Source: Microthrixaceae bacterium
Lineage (GTDB): Bacteria; Actinomycetota; Acidimicrobiia; Acidimicrobiales; Microtrichaceae
DNA length: 64,000 bases
Assembly (NCBI GenBank): GCA_023957995.1
Contig: JAMLGK010000002.1
Span: 310,001 to 374,000 of the forward strand
Reading direction: 5' to 3'
The notes beneath the pieces are model-generated. The model worked only from the letters and a program-made list of their open reading frames with translations. It did no database searches and had not been told where the DNA came from. Both the position numbers and the translations under genes were made by a program. This document shows positions 46,161-57,008 of the stretch, in pieces (position 1 is the stretch's first letter; each line of letters begins with the position of its first letter).

Positions 46161-47078
46161 TCAGCTGAGAGCGCGGAACTCCTCGAGTAGTGAGTCGAGG
46201 GCCTCGAGTTTGCGGGCGCCCTCGCCCAGCACGAAGTCGGGGACGATGAACTCGTCGAGGCCCACTTCGGCGTAGTCGGCGACGGTCTCGGCGATCTGTC
46301 TCGGTGTGCCGGCCATGGCGTCACGGGGTGCCACGGACTCCACGAAGGCTGCCGCTGCCTGCGTGTCGTCGGTGAGCAGCACCAACGCCTGGGTGGAGCG
46401 GGCGATCGTGGCGGGGTCGCGCCCGTGGCGTTCGCACGCGGCGTCGAGGACCGCCATGCGTTCCGCGACTCCTTCGGGAAGGCCCCAACTGTTCCACTCA
46501 TCCGCGATGCGGGCGGTCAACCCGAGCATCCGGTCACCCTTGGCGCCGATCAGGATCGGTAGGCGCTCCTGGATCGGCTTCGGTTCACAGACCGCAGCGG
46601 TGAGGGTGAACCAGTCGCCGGCGAAGTCGGTGGTCGGCTCGGTCAGCAGGCTGCGGGTGACCGCGCAGGTCTCCTCGAACCTGGCGACCCGATCTCCCAC
46701 GCCGGGCAGGTCGATGCCGTACTGCTCGTGTTCGTTGACCTGCCAACCGGCACCCAGACCGAGCACGAGGCGGCCTCCGCTGAGTCGGTCGACCGTGGCG
46801 GCCCAGTTGGCCAACACCGCCGGGTGCCGGTAGGTGGTGCCGAACACCAGTGACCCCAGTCGTACGCGCTCGGTGGCACTCGAGAGGTAGGCGAGCAGAG
46901 CGGTGCACTCCAGCACGGGTGCCTCGACCGCTCCGAAGCCGCCACCGTCACCCATGAAGTGGTCCGACACGTAGACGCCGTCCCAGCCGGATCGGTCAGC
47001 GTGTTGTGCCACCTCGATCAGATCTGTCGTGGGCTGGGCGGGGGAGGGCCAGACGGAGAATCGCATTTTCGGGACCAT
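46161..47078 (-). CDS. LLM-class F420-dependent oxidoreductase
   Basis: 305 residues, luciferase-like monooxygenase fold. MRFSVWPSPAQ, YVSDHFMGDGGGFG, RVRLGSLVFGTTYRHPAVLANWAATVDRLSGGRLVLGLGAGW and LPILIGAKGDRMLGLTARIADEWN are typical of F420-dependent members (TIGR03560-like). It probably transfers hydride from F420H2, made using cofD/cofE here, to an unknown substrate. Start could be ATG 47078 or ATG 47066. Its 5' side faces the ahpC regulatory region, so peroxide control of both genes is possible but unproven. Confidence 0.87.
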   Translation of the reverse strand: MVPKMRFSVWPSPAQPTTDLIEVAQHADRSGWDGVYVSDHFMGDGGGFGAVEAPVLECTALLAYLSSATERVRLGSLVFGTTYRHPAVLANWAATVDRLSGGRLVLGLGAGWQVNEHEQYGIDLPGVGDRVARFEETCAVTRSLLTEPTTDFAGDWFTLTAAVCEPKPIQERLPILIGAKGDRMLGLTARIADEWNSWGLPEGVAERMAVLDAACERHGRDPATIARSTQALVLLTDDTQAAAAFVESVAPRDAMAGTPRQIAETVADYAEVGLDEFIVPDFVLGEGARKLEALDSLLEEFRALS

Positions 47079-47117
47079 ACGTGCCCGGAGGGGTTCCGGT
47101 GTGCCCGACCGGATCCG

Positions 47118-47154
47118 ATTGAAACGGACTATCACCCCAATAGCGACAATCGAT
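47118..47154 (+). promoter_or_regulatory. OxyR-like binding site upstream of ahpC
   Basis: The pattern ATTG-N7-CTAT-N7-ATAG-N7-CGAT matches the OxyR consensus ATAG-N7-CTAT-N7-ATAG-N7-CTAT at 14 of 16 defined bases with exact spacing. It ends about ten bases before the likely -35 of ahpC, the place expected of an activator. An oxyR gene lies 2.5 kb downstream. Confidence 0.7.
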
Positions 47155-47164
47155 CGACAGTGAC

Positions 47165-47193
47165 TATCGAAACCATCCAACAACAGTTAGAGT
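47165..47193 (+). promoter_or_regulatory. Promoter of ahpC
   Basis: TAGAGT (47188-47193) is the -10; 17 bases upstream is TATCGA, a poor -35, as expected for an activator-dependent promoter. The leader is about 40 bases, with GAAAGGG before ATG 47238. The whole stretch 47118-47220 is clearly AT-richer than its surroundings. Confidence 0.55.
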
Positions 47194-47237
47194 GACTATC
47201 ACGAGTTAAGTAACCCTCACAACGAAAGGGCGATCCC

Positions 47238-47801
47238 ATGTCCCTCATAAACACCAAGATCAAGCCGTTCTCCGCCACCGCATTCAAGGCGGGCGAGTTC
47301 ATCGACGTCACCGATGAGGACCTCGCAGGCAACTGGTCGGTGGTCTTCTTCTACCCGGCCGACTTCACCTTCGTGTGCCCGACCGAGCTGGGTGACCTCG
47401 CGGACCACTACGAGGAACTCAAGGGTCTCGGCGTGGAGGTCTATTCGGTTTCCACCGACACCCACTTCACCCACAAGGCGTGGCACGGATCCTCCGACAC
47501 GATCGCCAAGATCGACTACGCGATGATCGGCGACCCCACCGCGGAGATCTCCCGCAACTTCGAGGTGCTGCGCGAGGGTGAGGGTCTGGCCGACCGTGGA
47601 ACCTTCGTGATCGACCCCGATGGGGTGATCCAGGTGATGGAGGTCACCGCCGAAGGGGTCGGTCGGAACGCGGCTGAGCTGGTCCGCAAGGTGCGCGCCG
47701 CGATCTACGTGCGTGAGCATCCGGGCGAGGTCTGCCCCGCCAAGTGGGAAGAGGGCGCCGAAACCCTGGCTCCCTCACTGGACCTCGTGGGCAAGATCTG
47801 A
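47238..47801 (+). CDS. ahpC: Alkyl hydroperoxide reductase subunit C (peroxiredoxin)
   Basis: 187 residues, typical 2-Cys peroxiredoxin of AhpC type. It reduces H2O2 and organic peroxides. The peroxidatic Cys47 is in [14 protein letters not shown]; the resolving Cys166 is in GEVCPAKW. The length and N-terminus ([10 protein letters not shown]) match the enterobacterial type that works with AhpF rather than the mycobacterial AhpC/AhpD pair. The ahpF gene follows on the same strand. Expression is probably induced by peroxide through the upstream OxyR-like site. Confidence 0.97.
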   Translation: MSLINTKIKPFSATAFKAGEFIDVTDEDLAGNWSVVFFYPADFTFVCPTELGDLADHYEELKGLGVEVYSVSTDTHFTHKAWHGSSDTIAKIDYAMIGDPTAEISRNFEVLREGEGLADRGTFVIDPDGVIQVMEVTAEGVGRNAAELVRKVRAAIYVREHPGEVCPAKWEEGAETLAPSLDLVGKI

Positions 47802-47874
47802 TCTCCCGCCGGAACCTCGCAGCGGTCCCGGCAGGATCTGATCTTCCGTCGGCACCGCGCCGCGGTCCCGACGA
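47795..47874 (+). repeat. 40-bp tandem duplication at the ahpC 3' end
   Basis: Two copies beginning GATCTGATCT, at 47795 and 47835, follow each other with an exact 40-base period and only a few mismatches. The first copy includes the last ahpC codons and stop, the second is noncoding. Confidence 0.85.
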
Positions 47875-47886
47875 TGGGACGCCGAG

Positions 47887-47920
47887 GGTGAGGGGGACGG
47901 TTGTTGCCGTCTCCCTCACC
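47887..47920 (+). terminator. Stem-loop between ahpC and ahpF
   Basis: GGTGAGGGGGACGG (47887-47900) pairs with CCGTCTCCCTCACC (47907-47920), 13 of 14 positions, with a 6-base loop. No T-run follows. It may be a partial terminator or an mRNA-stabilising hairpin that sets ahpC above ahpF. The rest of the gap to 48015 shows nothing. Confidence 0.55.
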
Positions 47921-48028
47921 CGAGTGTCTCCTCATCCCCCGCTCACCCCGCTCACCCATCCCGCTCGCCACCCGGGCGTCCCACCCGGTTCGCCATAGCG
48001 CCAGAGCGCCACGACGAAGGAGCCCGCA

Positions 48029-49600
48029 ATGCTGGATTCAAGCCTCAAGGAACAACTCCGTGGCCATCTCACCAAGGTGACGCGGCCGATCGAACTGGTT
48101 GCCTCGCTCGACGACGGTCCCAGATCGACCGAGCTCTGGTCGTTGCTCGAGGAGATCGCCGAACTGTCCGACAACGTCTCAGCGGTCCGCTCCGAGACCT
48201 CCGAGGACGGCCGGACACCCGCGTTCTCGATCGTGCGGGTCGGAAGCGACGTGGCTGTGCGCTTCGCGGGGATTCCGATGGGTCATGAGTTCACGTCTCT
48301 GGTCCTCGCCCTGCTGCAGGTGGGTGGACACCCGCCGGCGGTCGCCGAGGACACGGCCCGGGCAGTGCAAGAGCTCGAGGGGCACTTCGAGTTCGTCACC
48401 TACATGTCGTTGTCGTGCCAGAACTGCCCCGACGTGGTGCAGGCCCTCAACGCCATGAGCGTTCTCAATCCCAACATCTCCCACGTGGCGGTCGACGGCG
48501 CCCTCTTCGAGGAGGAGGTGCAGCGCCACAACGTGCTGGCCGTACCGACGGTGCTGCTCGACGGTGAGCTCTTCGACCAGGGTCGGATGACCCTCGAGCA
48601 GATCCTCGCCCGACTCGACACCGGTGCAGCCGACCGGGAGGCCGAGCGGATCAACTCGCTCGATCCACTCGACGTGCTCGTCGTGGGCGGCGGTCCCGCG
48701 GGCGCCTCTGCGGCCATCTACGCAGCCCGCAAGGGGATCTCCACCGGCGTGGTCGCGGAGCGGTTCGGTGGCCAGGTCCTCGACACCATGAGCATCGAGA
48801 ACCTGATCTCGGTTCCCCACACAGAAGGACCCAAGCTCGCTTCGGCACTGGAGGCACATGTCTCTGAGTACGAGGTGGACGTGATGCACAACCAACGTGC
48901 CGACAAGCTCGTGCCCGCCTCCGATCCAGGTGGTCTGGCGACGGTGGAACTCGCCAACGGCGCCACACTGGAGGCACGCACCGTGGTACTGGCAACCGGT
49001 GCACGTTGGCGTTCACTGGGAGTTCCCGGCGAGGCCGAGTACCGCAACCGGGGAGTCACCAACTGCCCGCACTGTGACGGCCCGCTGTTCAAGGGGCGCT
49101 CCGTGGCCGTGATCGGCGGCGGAAACTCCGGAGCGGAGGCCGCCATCGATCTGGCGGGAATCGTGGATCACGTGACCCTGTTCGAGTTCATGGACGAACT
49201 GCTGGCCGACGACGTGCTGCAGGCGAGGCTGCGGAGCCTCGACAACGTCGACATCGTCACCGGCGCCGCCACCACCGAGATCGTCGGTGACGGAGAACGC
49301 GTCACCGCCCTCCGCTACGAGGACCGGGCATCGGGCGAGGCCCGGGAGGTCGAGCTCGCAGGTGTGTTCATCCAGATCGGCCTGCTGCCCAACACCGAGT
49401 GGCTCGGAGACGCGGTCGAGCTCTCCGAGCGCGGCGAGGTCGTGATCGACGACCGCGGAGCCACTTCGGTGCCGGGGGTGTTCGCAGCCGGCGACTGCAC
49501 CACGGTTCCCTACAAGCAGATCGTGATAGCGCTCGGAGCAGGGTCGACAGCGGCTCTGTCTGCGTTCGATCACCTCATCCGGTCGCCGGTGTTGGCCTAG
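48029..49600 (+). CDS. ahpF: Alkyl hydroperoxide reductase subunit F
   Basis: 523 residues. An N-terminal double thioredoxin-like domain (1-200) carries the active pair Cys130/Cys133 in [11 protein letters not shown]. The thioredoxin-reductase-like part starts at [21 protein letters not shown] (FAD), with the redox pair Cys346/Cys349 in [13 protein letters not shown], the NAD motif [17 protein letters not shown] and the FAD motif [16 protein letters not shown]. It passes electrons from NADH to AhpC. A GAAGGAG Shine-Dalgarno (48015-48021) precedes ATG 48029. The stop TAG (49598-49600) forms part of the oxyR -10. Confidence 0.96.
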   Translation: MLDSSLKEQLRGHLTKVTRPIELVASLDDGPRSTELWSLLEEIAELSDNVSAVRSETSEDGRTPAFSIVRVGSDVAVRFAGIPMGHEFTSLVLALLQVGGHPPAVAEDTARAVQELEGHFEFVTYMSLSCQNCPDVVQALNAMSVLNPNISHVAVDGALFEEEVQRHNVLAVPTVLLDGELFDQGRMTLEQILARLDTGAADREAERINSLDPLDVLVVGGGPAGASAAIYAARKGISTGVVAERFGGQVLDTMSIENLISVPHTEGPKLASALEAHVSEYEVDVMHNQRADKLVPASDPGGLATVELANGATLEARTVVLATGARWRSLGVPGEAEYRNRGVTNCPHCDGPLFKGRSVAVIGGGNSGAEAAIDLAGIVDHVTLFEFMDELLADDVLQARLRSLDNVDIVTGAATTEIVGDGERVTALRYEDRASGEAREVELAGVFIQIGLLPNTEWLGDAVELSERGEVVIDDRGATSVPGVFAAGDCTTVPYKQIVIALGAGSTAALSAFDHLIRSPVLA

Positions 49601-49603
49601 CGT
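49598..49603 (+). promoter_or_regulatory. -10 element TAGCGT for oxyR, overlapping the ahpF stop codon
   Basis: TAGCGT begins with the TAG stop of ahpF and lies seven bases before GTG 49611. It suggests that oxyR has its own leaderless promoter in addition to read-through from ahpCF. Confidence 0.5.
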
Positions 49604-49610
49604 CCTCGGC

Positions 49611-50513
49611 GTGAACCTGCAGGAGTTGAGGTACCTGGTCGCCGTGGACGACGAGCGTCACTTCGGTCGTGCCGCGGAGGCCTGCTTCGTGAGTCAGCCG
49701 ACGCTGTCCACCCAGCTCCGCAAGCTGGAGGCGGAACTGGGTGTGGAGCTCTTCGAGCGCGCGCCGCGACGGGTGACACCCACCGACGCGGGAACGCGCA
49801 TCATCGCCCACGCCCGCGCGGTCCTCGGCGAGGTAGACCGCATCGAAGCGATCGCACTGTCGGCCAGCCAACCGGGCACGGCCACACTGCGCGTGGGGGT
49901 GTTCCCGACCCTGGCGCCGTACCTGTTGCCACACGTGGTGCCCCAACTGCACGAGCAGTTCCCCCGGGTGGAGCTGTTGTGGGTCGAGGAGAAGACCGAA
50001 GATGTCATCGAGGGTCTGCTGGACGGCCGGTTGGACGCCGGCATCCTGGCCCTGCCGGTCTCCGAACCCCAGCTTCACCAGCACGACCTGTTCTCCGAGG
50101 ACTTCGTGCTCGCCGTGCCCGCCGGTCATGAGCTCGCCGACCGGGAGCGTGTGTCGAGCGAGGTGCTGGTGGGCGCTGATGTGTTGTTGTTGACCGATGG
50201 CCACTGCCTGCGCGACCAGGCACTCGAGGTCTGCGCACTGGTGGGAGCGACCGAGCGACGTGGGTTCAGGGCAACCAGCCTCGAGACCCTGCGCCAGATG
50301 GTGGCCGCAGGGGTGGGGGTGACCTTGTTGCCGAAGCTGTCGGTGAGCCCACCCGTGCCGGAGAACTCCGCGGTGCGAACCATCGCGTTCGAGGAGCCGG
50401 CACCCTCGAGGCACATAGCCCTGTTCTGGCGTCGCAGCAGCGTGCACGCAGAGCTCCTCACACAGCTCGCGGGGGTCATGTCGGATCTGGCACCGGAGTT
50501 GCTGCACAGCTGA
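49611..50513 (+). CDS. oxyR: Peroxide-sensing LysR-type regulator OxyR
   Basis: 300 residues. The N-terminal winged helix-turn-helix (about 1-60) reads MNLQELRYLVAVDDERHFGRAAEACFVSQPTLS-type in order, and the effector domain follows. The redox segment DGHCLRDQALEVC holds Cys199 and Cys208, the same positions and spacing as in E. coli OxyR, where they form the H2O2-driven disulfide. This makes OxyR much more likely than a generic LysR regulator. It is the third gene after ahpC and ahpF, and an OxyR-like site lies before ahpC, so a positive peroxide circuit is implied. Start is GTG. Confidence 0.95.
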   Translation: MNLQELRYLVAVDDERHFGRAAEACFVSQPTLSTQLRKLEAELGVELFERAPRRVTPTDAGTRIIAHARAVLGEVDRIEAIALSASQPGTATLRVGVFPTLAPYLLPHVVPQLHEQFPRVELLWVEEKTEDVIEGLLDGRLDAGILALPVSEPQLHQHDLFSEDFVLAVPAGHELADRERVSSEVLVGADVLLLTDGHCLRDQALEVCALVGATERRGFRATSLETLRQMVAAGVGVTLLPKLSVSPPVPENSAVRTIAFEEPAPSRHIALFWRRSSVHAELLTQLAGVMSDLAPELLHS

Positions 50514-50553
50514 GCCAGCCCGGCGCTCCCGACGACCACTCGCCGCTGCGGGC

Positions 50554-50559
50554 TAGGTT
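50554..50559 (+). promoter_or_regulatory. -10 element TAGGTT for the downstream SDR gene
   Basis: TAGGTT lies six bases before ATG 50566. Leaderless pattern, separate from the oxyR operon. Confidence 0.5.
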
Positions 50560-50565
50560 TCGTCA

Positions 50566-51438
50566 ATGGAACAGCTCGACGGCAAGGTAGGCGTCATCAC
50601 CGGTGCGGCATCGGGAATCGGGCGGGCGATGGCCCTCACATTCGCCGCCGAGGGCATGCACCTGGCACTGGCAGACATAGAGACGGAGCCGCTGGAGGAA
50701 ACCGCCGAACTCGTTCGCGCCGAAGGTGTGAACGCCCTGTCGGTTCCCACCGACGTGAGCGATCCGGCGGCGGTCGAGCATCTCGCGCAACGAACGGTCT
50801 CGGAACTTGGTGCACTCCACCTGGCATGCAACAACGCCGGAGTCTCCGGTGGTGGCCTCACCTGGGAGGTCGACCTGGAGACCTGGAACTGGGTACTCGG
50901 TGTCAACCTGTTCGGGGTGATCCACGGTCTGCGCAGCTTCACGCCGCGGATCGTGGAGTCCGGGGGTGGTCACATCGTCAACACGGCGTCGATGGCCGGA
51001 CTCACCTCGCCGCCGGGTATGTCGCCCTACAACGTGTCGAAGCACGCCGTGGTGACGCTCTCCGAAGCGATGTCGGTCGAGCTGTCCATGACACATCCCG
51101 AGGTCGGCATCTCGGTGCTCTGTCCGGGCTGGGTGCGCACCCGTATCCATGAGGCCGATCGGAACCGGCCCTCGGACCCATCCGATGCCATGGACGAGGC
51201 GATCGTGGTGGACGCGCAGGAACAGGCTGCGCTGGACGGCATGCGCGACGTGGTCGCTTCGCTCATCGAAGGCGGTCTGGACCCCGCCGCGGTGGCCGTC
51301 CAGGTGCGTGATGCGGTCCGCGAGGCACGGCCATGGGTTCTGACCCATCCGGATTGGATGGACATGGTGAGGGCGCGCACCGAGCGGATCATCGCCGAGG
51401 AACCCCCGTCGGTGAACTTCCTGCCGGGCATCGACTGA
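50566..51438 (+). CDS. Short-chain dehydrogenase/reductase
   Basis: 290 residues. GAASGIGRAM is the cofactor motif, NNAGVSGG the NNAG motif, NTASMAG the Ser segment and YNVSKHAVV the Tyr/Lys pair. The protein is about 40 residues longer than a minimal classical SDR, with an extended C-terminus after PGWVRTRI that resembles SDRs annotated as acting on bulky substrates. Substrate unknown. It is not overlapping with neighbours and has its own leaderless promoter. Confidence 0.85.
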   Translation: MEQLDGKVGVITGAASGIGRAMALTFAAEGMHLALADIETEPLEETAELVRAEGVNALSVPTDVSDPAAVEHLAQRTVSELGALHLACNNAGVSGGGLTWEVDLETWNWVLGVNLFGVIHGLRSFTPRIVESGGGHIVNTASMAGLTSPPGMSPYNVSKHAVVTLSEAMSVELSMTHPEVGISVLCPGWVRTRIHEADRNRPSDPSDAMDEAIVVDAQEQAALDGMRDVVASLIEGGLDPAAVAVQVRDAVREARPWVLTHPDWMDMVRARTERIIAEEPPSVNFLPGID

Positions 51439-51486
51439 CCGGACCGATCCCGACCGCCCACCCCCGGTTGTCGGCCCGCTGGCCGC

Positions 51487-52122
51487 TCAGCGAGGTGTCC
51501 GCGGTGGGGTGAGCGCGATCGCGAGCCCGACGACGCTCGATGCCCCCGCGGCGCGCAGAACACGAGCGGCACACGCCATGGTGGAACCCGTGGTCACCAC
51601 GTCGTCGACCAGCAGGCAGTCGCGGTTGAGCACCGATGGGGCCCTCCCCGCGTTTCTCGGGCCGAAGCCCGGGTTGGAGCGGCGCTCTGACGCATCGTGA
51701 CCCATCTGTGACGCTCCCGTGCGCTCGAGCAGCCGGTGGGTGGTGAGCCCGAGTGCTCGAGCGACGGCGCGGGCCAGCAGTTCCGCCTGGTCGAAGCCGC
51801 GTTCCCGGCGACGTTGCGCGGTGGTGGGTGCCCAGGTGACCAGCGGTTGCCCTGCGGTAGGAGCGGCTGCCCGGCGTGGCCCCACGACCTCGGCCAGCGC
51901 GGCTCCGAGCATCGGCACAGCGGCTCTGCGGTTGCCGCGCTTGAGGGCCAGGACGAGTTCGCGGCCGGCTCCCTCGTAGGCGCAGATCGCCACCAGGCGG
52001 TCGACCGCAGGCGGTGGCGGGCGGTCCGCAGGACCTACGAGCTGCCCGATGCACGCTTCGCACAAGCCCGATCGGCCGGATCCACACAACACGCAGCGCT
52101 TCGGAAACAACACGTCGAGCAC
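51487..52122 (-). CDS. ComF family phosphoribosyltransferase-like protein
   Basis: 211 residues. The N-terminal double zinc-ribbon motif CVLCGSGRSGLCEAC is followed by a type I phosphoribosyltransferase-like domain with LLVDDVVTTGSTM as the PRPP loop and RRRERGFDQAELLARAVA. ComF proteins are needed for DNA uptake in competent bacteria and are widespread elsewhere with less clear roles. GTG 52122 is chosen because TAGCTT lies seven bases upstream; longer frames would run into the secA promoter region. It is divergent from secA. Confidence 0.85.
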   Translation of the reverse strand: MLDVLFPKRCVLCGSGRSGLCEACIGQLVGPADRPPPPAVDRLVAICAYEGAGRELVLALKRGNRRAAVPMLGAALAEVVGPRRAAAPTAGQPLVTWAPTTAQRRRERGFDQAELLARAVARALGLTTHRLLERTGASQMGHDASERRSNPGFGPRNAGRAPSVLNRDCLLVDDVVTTGSTMACAARVLRAAGASSVVGLAIALTPPRTPR

Positions 52123-52129
52123 CGCAGCG

Positions 52130-52135
52130 AAGCTA
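52130..52135 (-). promoter_or_regulatory. -10 element TAGCTT for the comF-like gene
   Basis: TAGCTT on the minus strand lies seven bases before GTG 52122, with no Shine-Dalgarno sequence. Confidence 0.5.
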
Positions 52136-52222
52136 GGGCCGGGCTGTGACAGGTCTCCGTCGAGCGCTCCCCGGTCACCTATGAACCGTCGCCGCTGGTG
52201 CCTGGGGGAACCCGGAGGTCGG

Positions 52223-52228
52223 TAGAGT
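52223..52228 (+). promoter_or_regulatory. -10 element TAGAGT for secA
   Basis: TAGAGT lies nine bases before ATG 52238. The same hexamer serves ahpC. Confidence 0.5.
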
Positions 52229-52237
52229 GGTCGAGCT

Positions 52238-55060
<2,823 letters not shown>

Positions 55061-55092
55061 ACCCGACCTGAAACCGAAACGGAACCCGCCAC

Positions 55093-56202
55093 GTGCAGGA
55101 CTTCTCCCCGCGAATCGACGCGCTCCGCTCCCGTCTGGCCGAGGCGCGTGGCTACCTCCGGGTCGAACAGCTCGAGGCGAGGCGTCCCCAGCTGGAGGCC
55201 GAACTGGGCCGCCCCGATCTCTGGGATGACGCAGATGCGGCGCAGGCGCTGCAGCGCGAGTTCGCCGAGCTCGGTGATGACCTCGAGCTGTACGGCTCGA
55301 TGGAGACCCGCCTCGATGACGTGGCGACGCTGGCCGAACTGGCACGTGAGGAGTCCGAGGAGTCCCTCGAGGAGGAGATCGCGGCGGAACTCCAGTCCCT
55401 GGAGGATGCCTTCGCCGGACTCGAGATGCGTGCCCTGTTCACCGGTGAGTACGACGCTCTGGATGCGATCGTGGAGATCAACTCCGGTGCCGGCGGAGTA
55501 GATGCCCAGGACTTCGCGGAGATGCTGCTGCGCATGTACCTGCGCTGGGCCGAGCGGCGCAGCTTCGAGGTGGAGCTCGACAGCGTCAACGAGGGCACCG
55601 AGGCGGGCATCAGCTCGGCCGAGTTCATCATGAAGGGACGCAATGCCTACGGCTGGCTGCGAAGTGAGCACGGGGTGCACCGCCTGGTGCGGATCTCCCC
55701 GTTCGACAACAACGCGAGACGCCAGACCAGTTTCGCCTCGGTCAAGGTGACCCCGCTGTTCGACGACGTCGACGAGGTGGAGATCGACGACAAGGACCTG
55801 CGAATCGATGTCTACCGGTCCTCGGGTGCGGGCGGGCAGCACGTGAACGTGACGGACTCGGCGGTTCGCATCACCCACCTGCCGACCGGTCTGGTGACGA
55901 GCTGTCAGAACGAGCGGTCCCAGCACCAGAACAAGGACCGGGCCATGACCATGCTCAAGGCCAAACTCCTCGAGGTGGAACGCCAACTGCAACGGGAGAA
56001 GGTCGACGCCATCACCGGCGAGAGTTCGGCGGTCGACTTCGGCAGCCAGGACCGCAACTACGTGCTGCAGCCCTACCAACAGGTCAAGGACCTCCGTTCG
56101 GGTCTCGAGCTGTCGAACCCCGCGGAGGTGCTCGACGGGGACCTCGACGACCTGATGGAGGCATACCTCCAATGGGTGCGCTCCGAGAGCCACGCGACCT
56201 GA
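55093..56202 (+). CDS. prfB: Peptide chain release factor 2
   Basis: 369 residues, GTG start. The stop-codon recognition tripeptide is SPF (202-204), the RF2 type for UGA/UAA, and the peptidyl-tRNA hydrolysis motif is GGQ (247-249) in SSGAGGQHVNVTDSAVR. The N-terminal coiled region is intact. At the place where many bacteria carry the programmed +1 frameshift (after RGYL) the frame here simply continues as RGYLRVEQ, with no in-frame TGA, so RF2 autoregulation by frameshifting is absent. It lies between secA and ftsE, all on one strand. Confidence 0.96.
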   Translation: MQDFSPRIDALRSRLAEARGYLRVEQLEARRPQLEAELGRPDLWDDADAAQALQREFAELGDDLELYGSMETRLDDVATLAELAREESEESLEEEIAAELQSLEDAFAGLEMRALFTGEYDALDAIVEINSGAGGVDAQDFAEMLLRMYLRWAERRSFEVELDSVNEGTEAGISSAEFIMKGRNAYGWLRSEHGVHRLVRISPFDNNARRQTSFASVKVTPLFDDVDEVEIDDKDLRIDVYRSSGAGGQHVNVTDSAVRITHLPTGLVTSCQNERSQHQNKDRAMTMLKAKLLEVERQLQREKVDAITGESSAVDFGSQDRNYVLQPYQQVKDLRSGLELSNPAEVLDGDLDDLMEAYLQWVRSESHAT

Positions 56203-56245
56203 GAGACTGGGCAGCGGCCGGATGGCTCCGACCGTCACGAATCCG

Positions 56246-56251
56246 TAACAT
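56246..56251 (+). promoter_or_regulatory. Possible -10 element TAACAT for ftsEX
   Basis: TAACAT lies in the 115-base gap between prfB and ftsE, giving a leader of about 60 bases. The -35 is not clear. Confidence 0.4.
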
Positions 56252-56317
56252 GACGCTCCCCGCGGTGCCGAAATCGTGCCCCGCTCCTGAGCAGAACCGA
56301 TCCACCAGGAACCCCCA

Positions 56318-56995
56318 TTGATCAAGCTCGAGAATGTCACCAAGGTCTACAAGGGTGAACACGTCGCCCTGCGCGATGCCTCGGTCGACATAGACAAGGG
56401 TGAGTTCGTGTTTCTCGTCGGACCCTCCGGCTCCGGCAAGTCCACCTTCATCCGATTGCTCAACCGCGAGGAACGGCCCGAGAAGGGCGTCATCCACGTG
56501 GCGGGCAAGGACATCGGCGCACTGCCCGGCCACAAGGTTCCCGACCTGCGCCGCAACGTGGGCGCAGTGTTCCAGGACTTCAAGCTGCTCCCCTCGAAGA
56601 ACGTCCAGGAGAACGTGGCGTTCGCCCTGGAGGCGATCGGGCGGCCGCGCAGCGCGATCAGGGAGGCCGTACCCCAGATCCTCGATCTGGTCGGCCTGTC
56701 CTCCAAGGCCAAGAACATGCCCGACGAACTCTCCGGTGGCGAGCAGCAACGGGTGTCGATCGCCCGGGCGTTCGTGAACCGGCCCTTGATCCTGCTGGCG
56801 GATGAGCCCACCGGAAACCTCGACCCGGCCACGTCCGTGGGCATCATGAAGCTCCTGGATCGGATCAACCGCACGGGGACCACAGTGGTCATGGCGACCC
56901 ACGACCGCGGCATCGTCGACACGATGCGCCGACGGGTGATCGAGTTGGACAACGGCCGGATCGTGCGCGACCAGGTTCGCGGCGTGTACGAGTGA
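56318..56995 (+). CDS. ftsE: Cell-division ABC ATPase FtsE
   Basis: 225 residues. Walker [11 protein letters not shown]-loop VFQDFKLL, signature [15 protein letters not shown], Walker [13 protein letters not shown] and switch MATHDRGI. With FtsX it forms the complex that activates peptidoglycan hydrolases during division. The start is TTG 56318, preceded by AGGA; the frame before it offers no better codon. ftsX follows 13 bases later. Confidence 0.95.
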   Translation: MIKLENVTKVYKGEHVALRDASVDIDKGEFVFLVGPSGSGKSTFIRLLNREERPEKGVIHVAGKDIGALPGHKVPDLRRNVGAVFQDFKLLPSKNVQENVAFALEAIGRPRSAIREAVPQILDLVGLSSKAKNMPDELSGGEQQRVSIARAFVNRPLILLADEPTGNLDPATSVGIMKLLDRINRTGTTVVMATHDRGIVDTMRRRVIELDNGRIVRDQVRGVYE

Positions 56996-57008
56996 AGGTG
57001 GAATCTAA

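Noticed and set aside
47079..47183. Longer N-terminus for the F420-type oxidoreductase up to 47183.
   Set aside because: The extension overlaps the OxyR-like site and AT-rich promoter and has no family similarity; the family starts at MRFSVWP.
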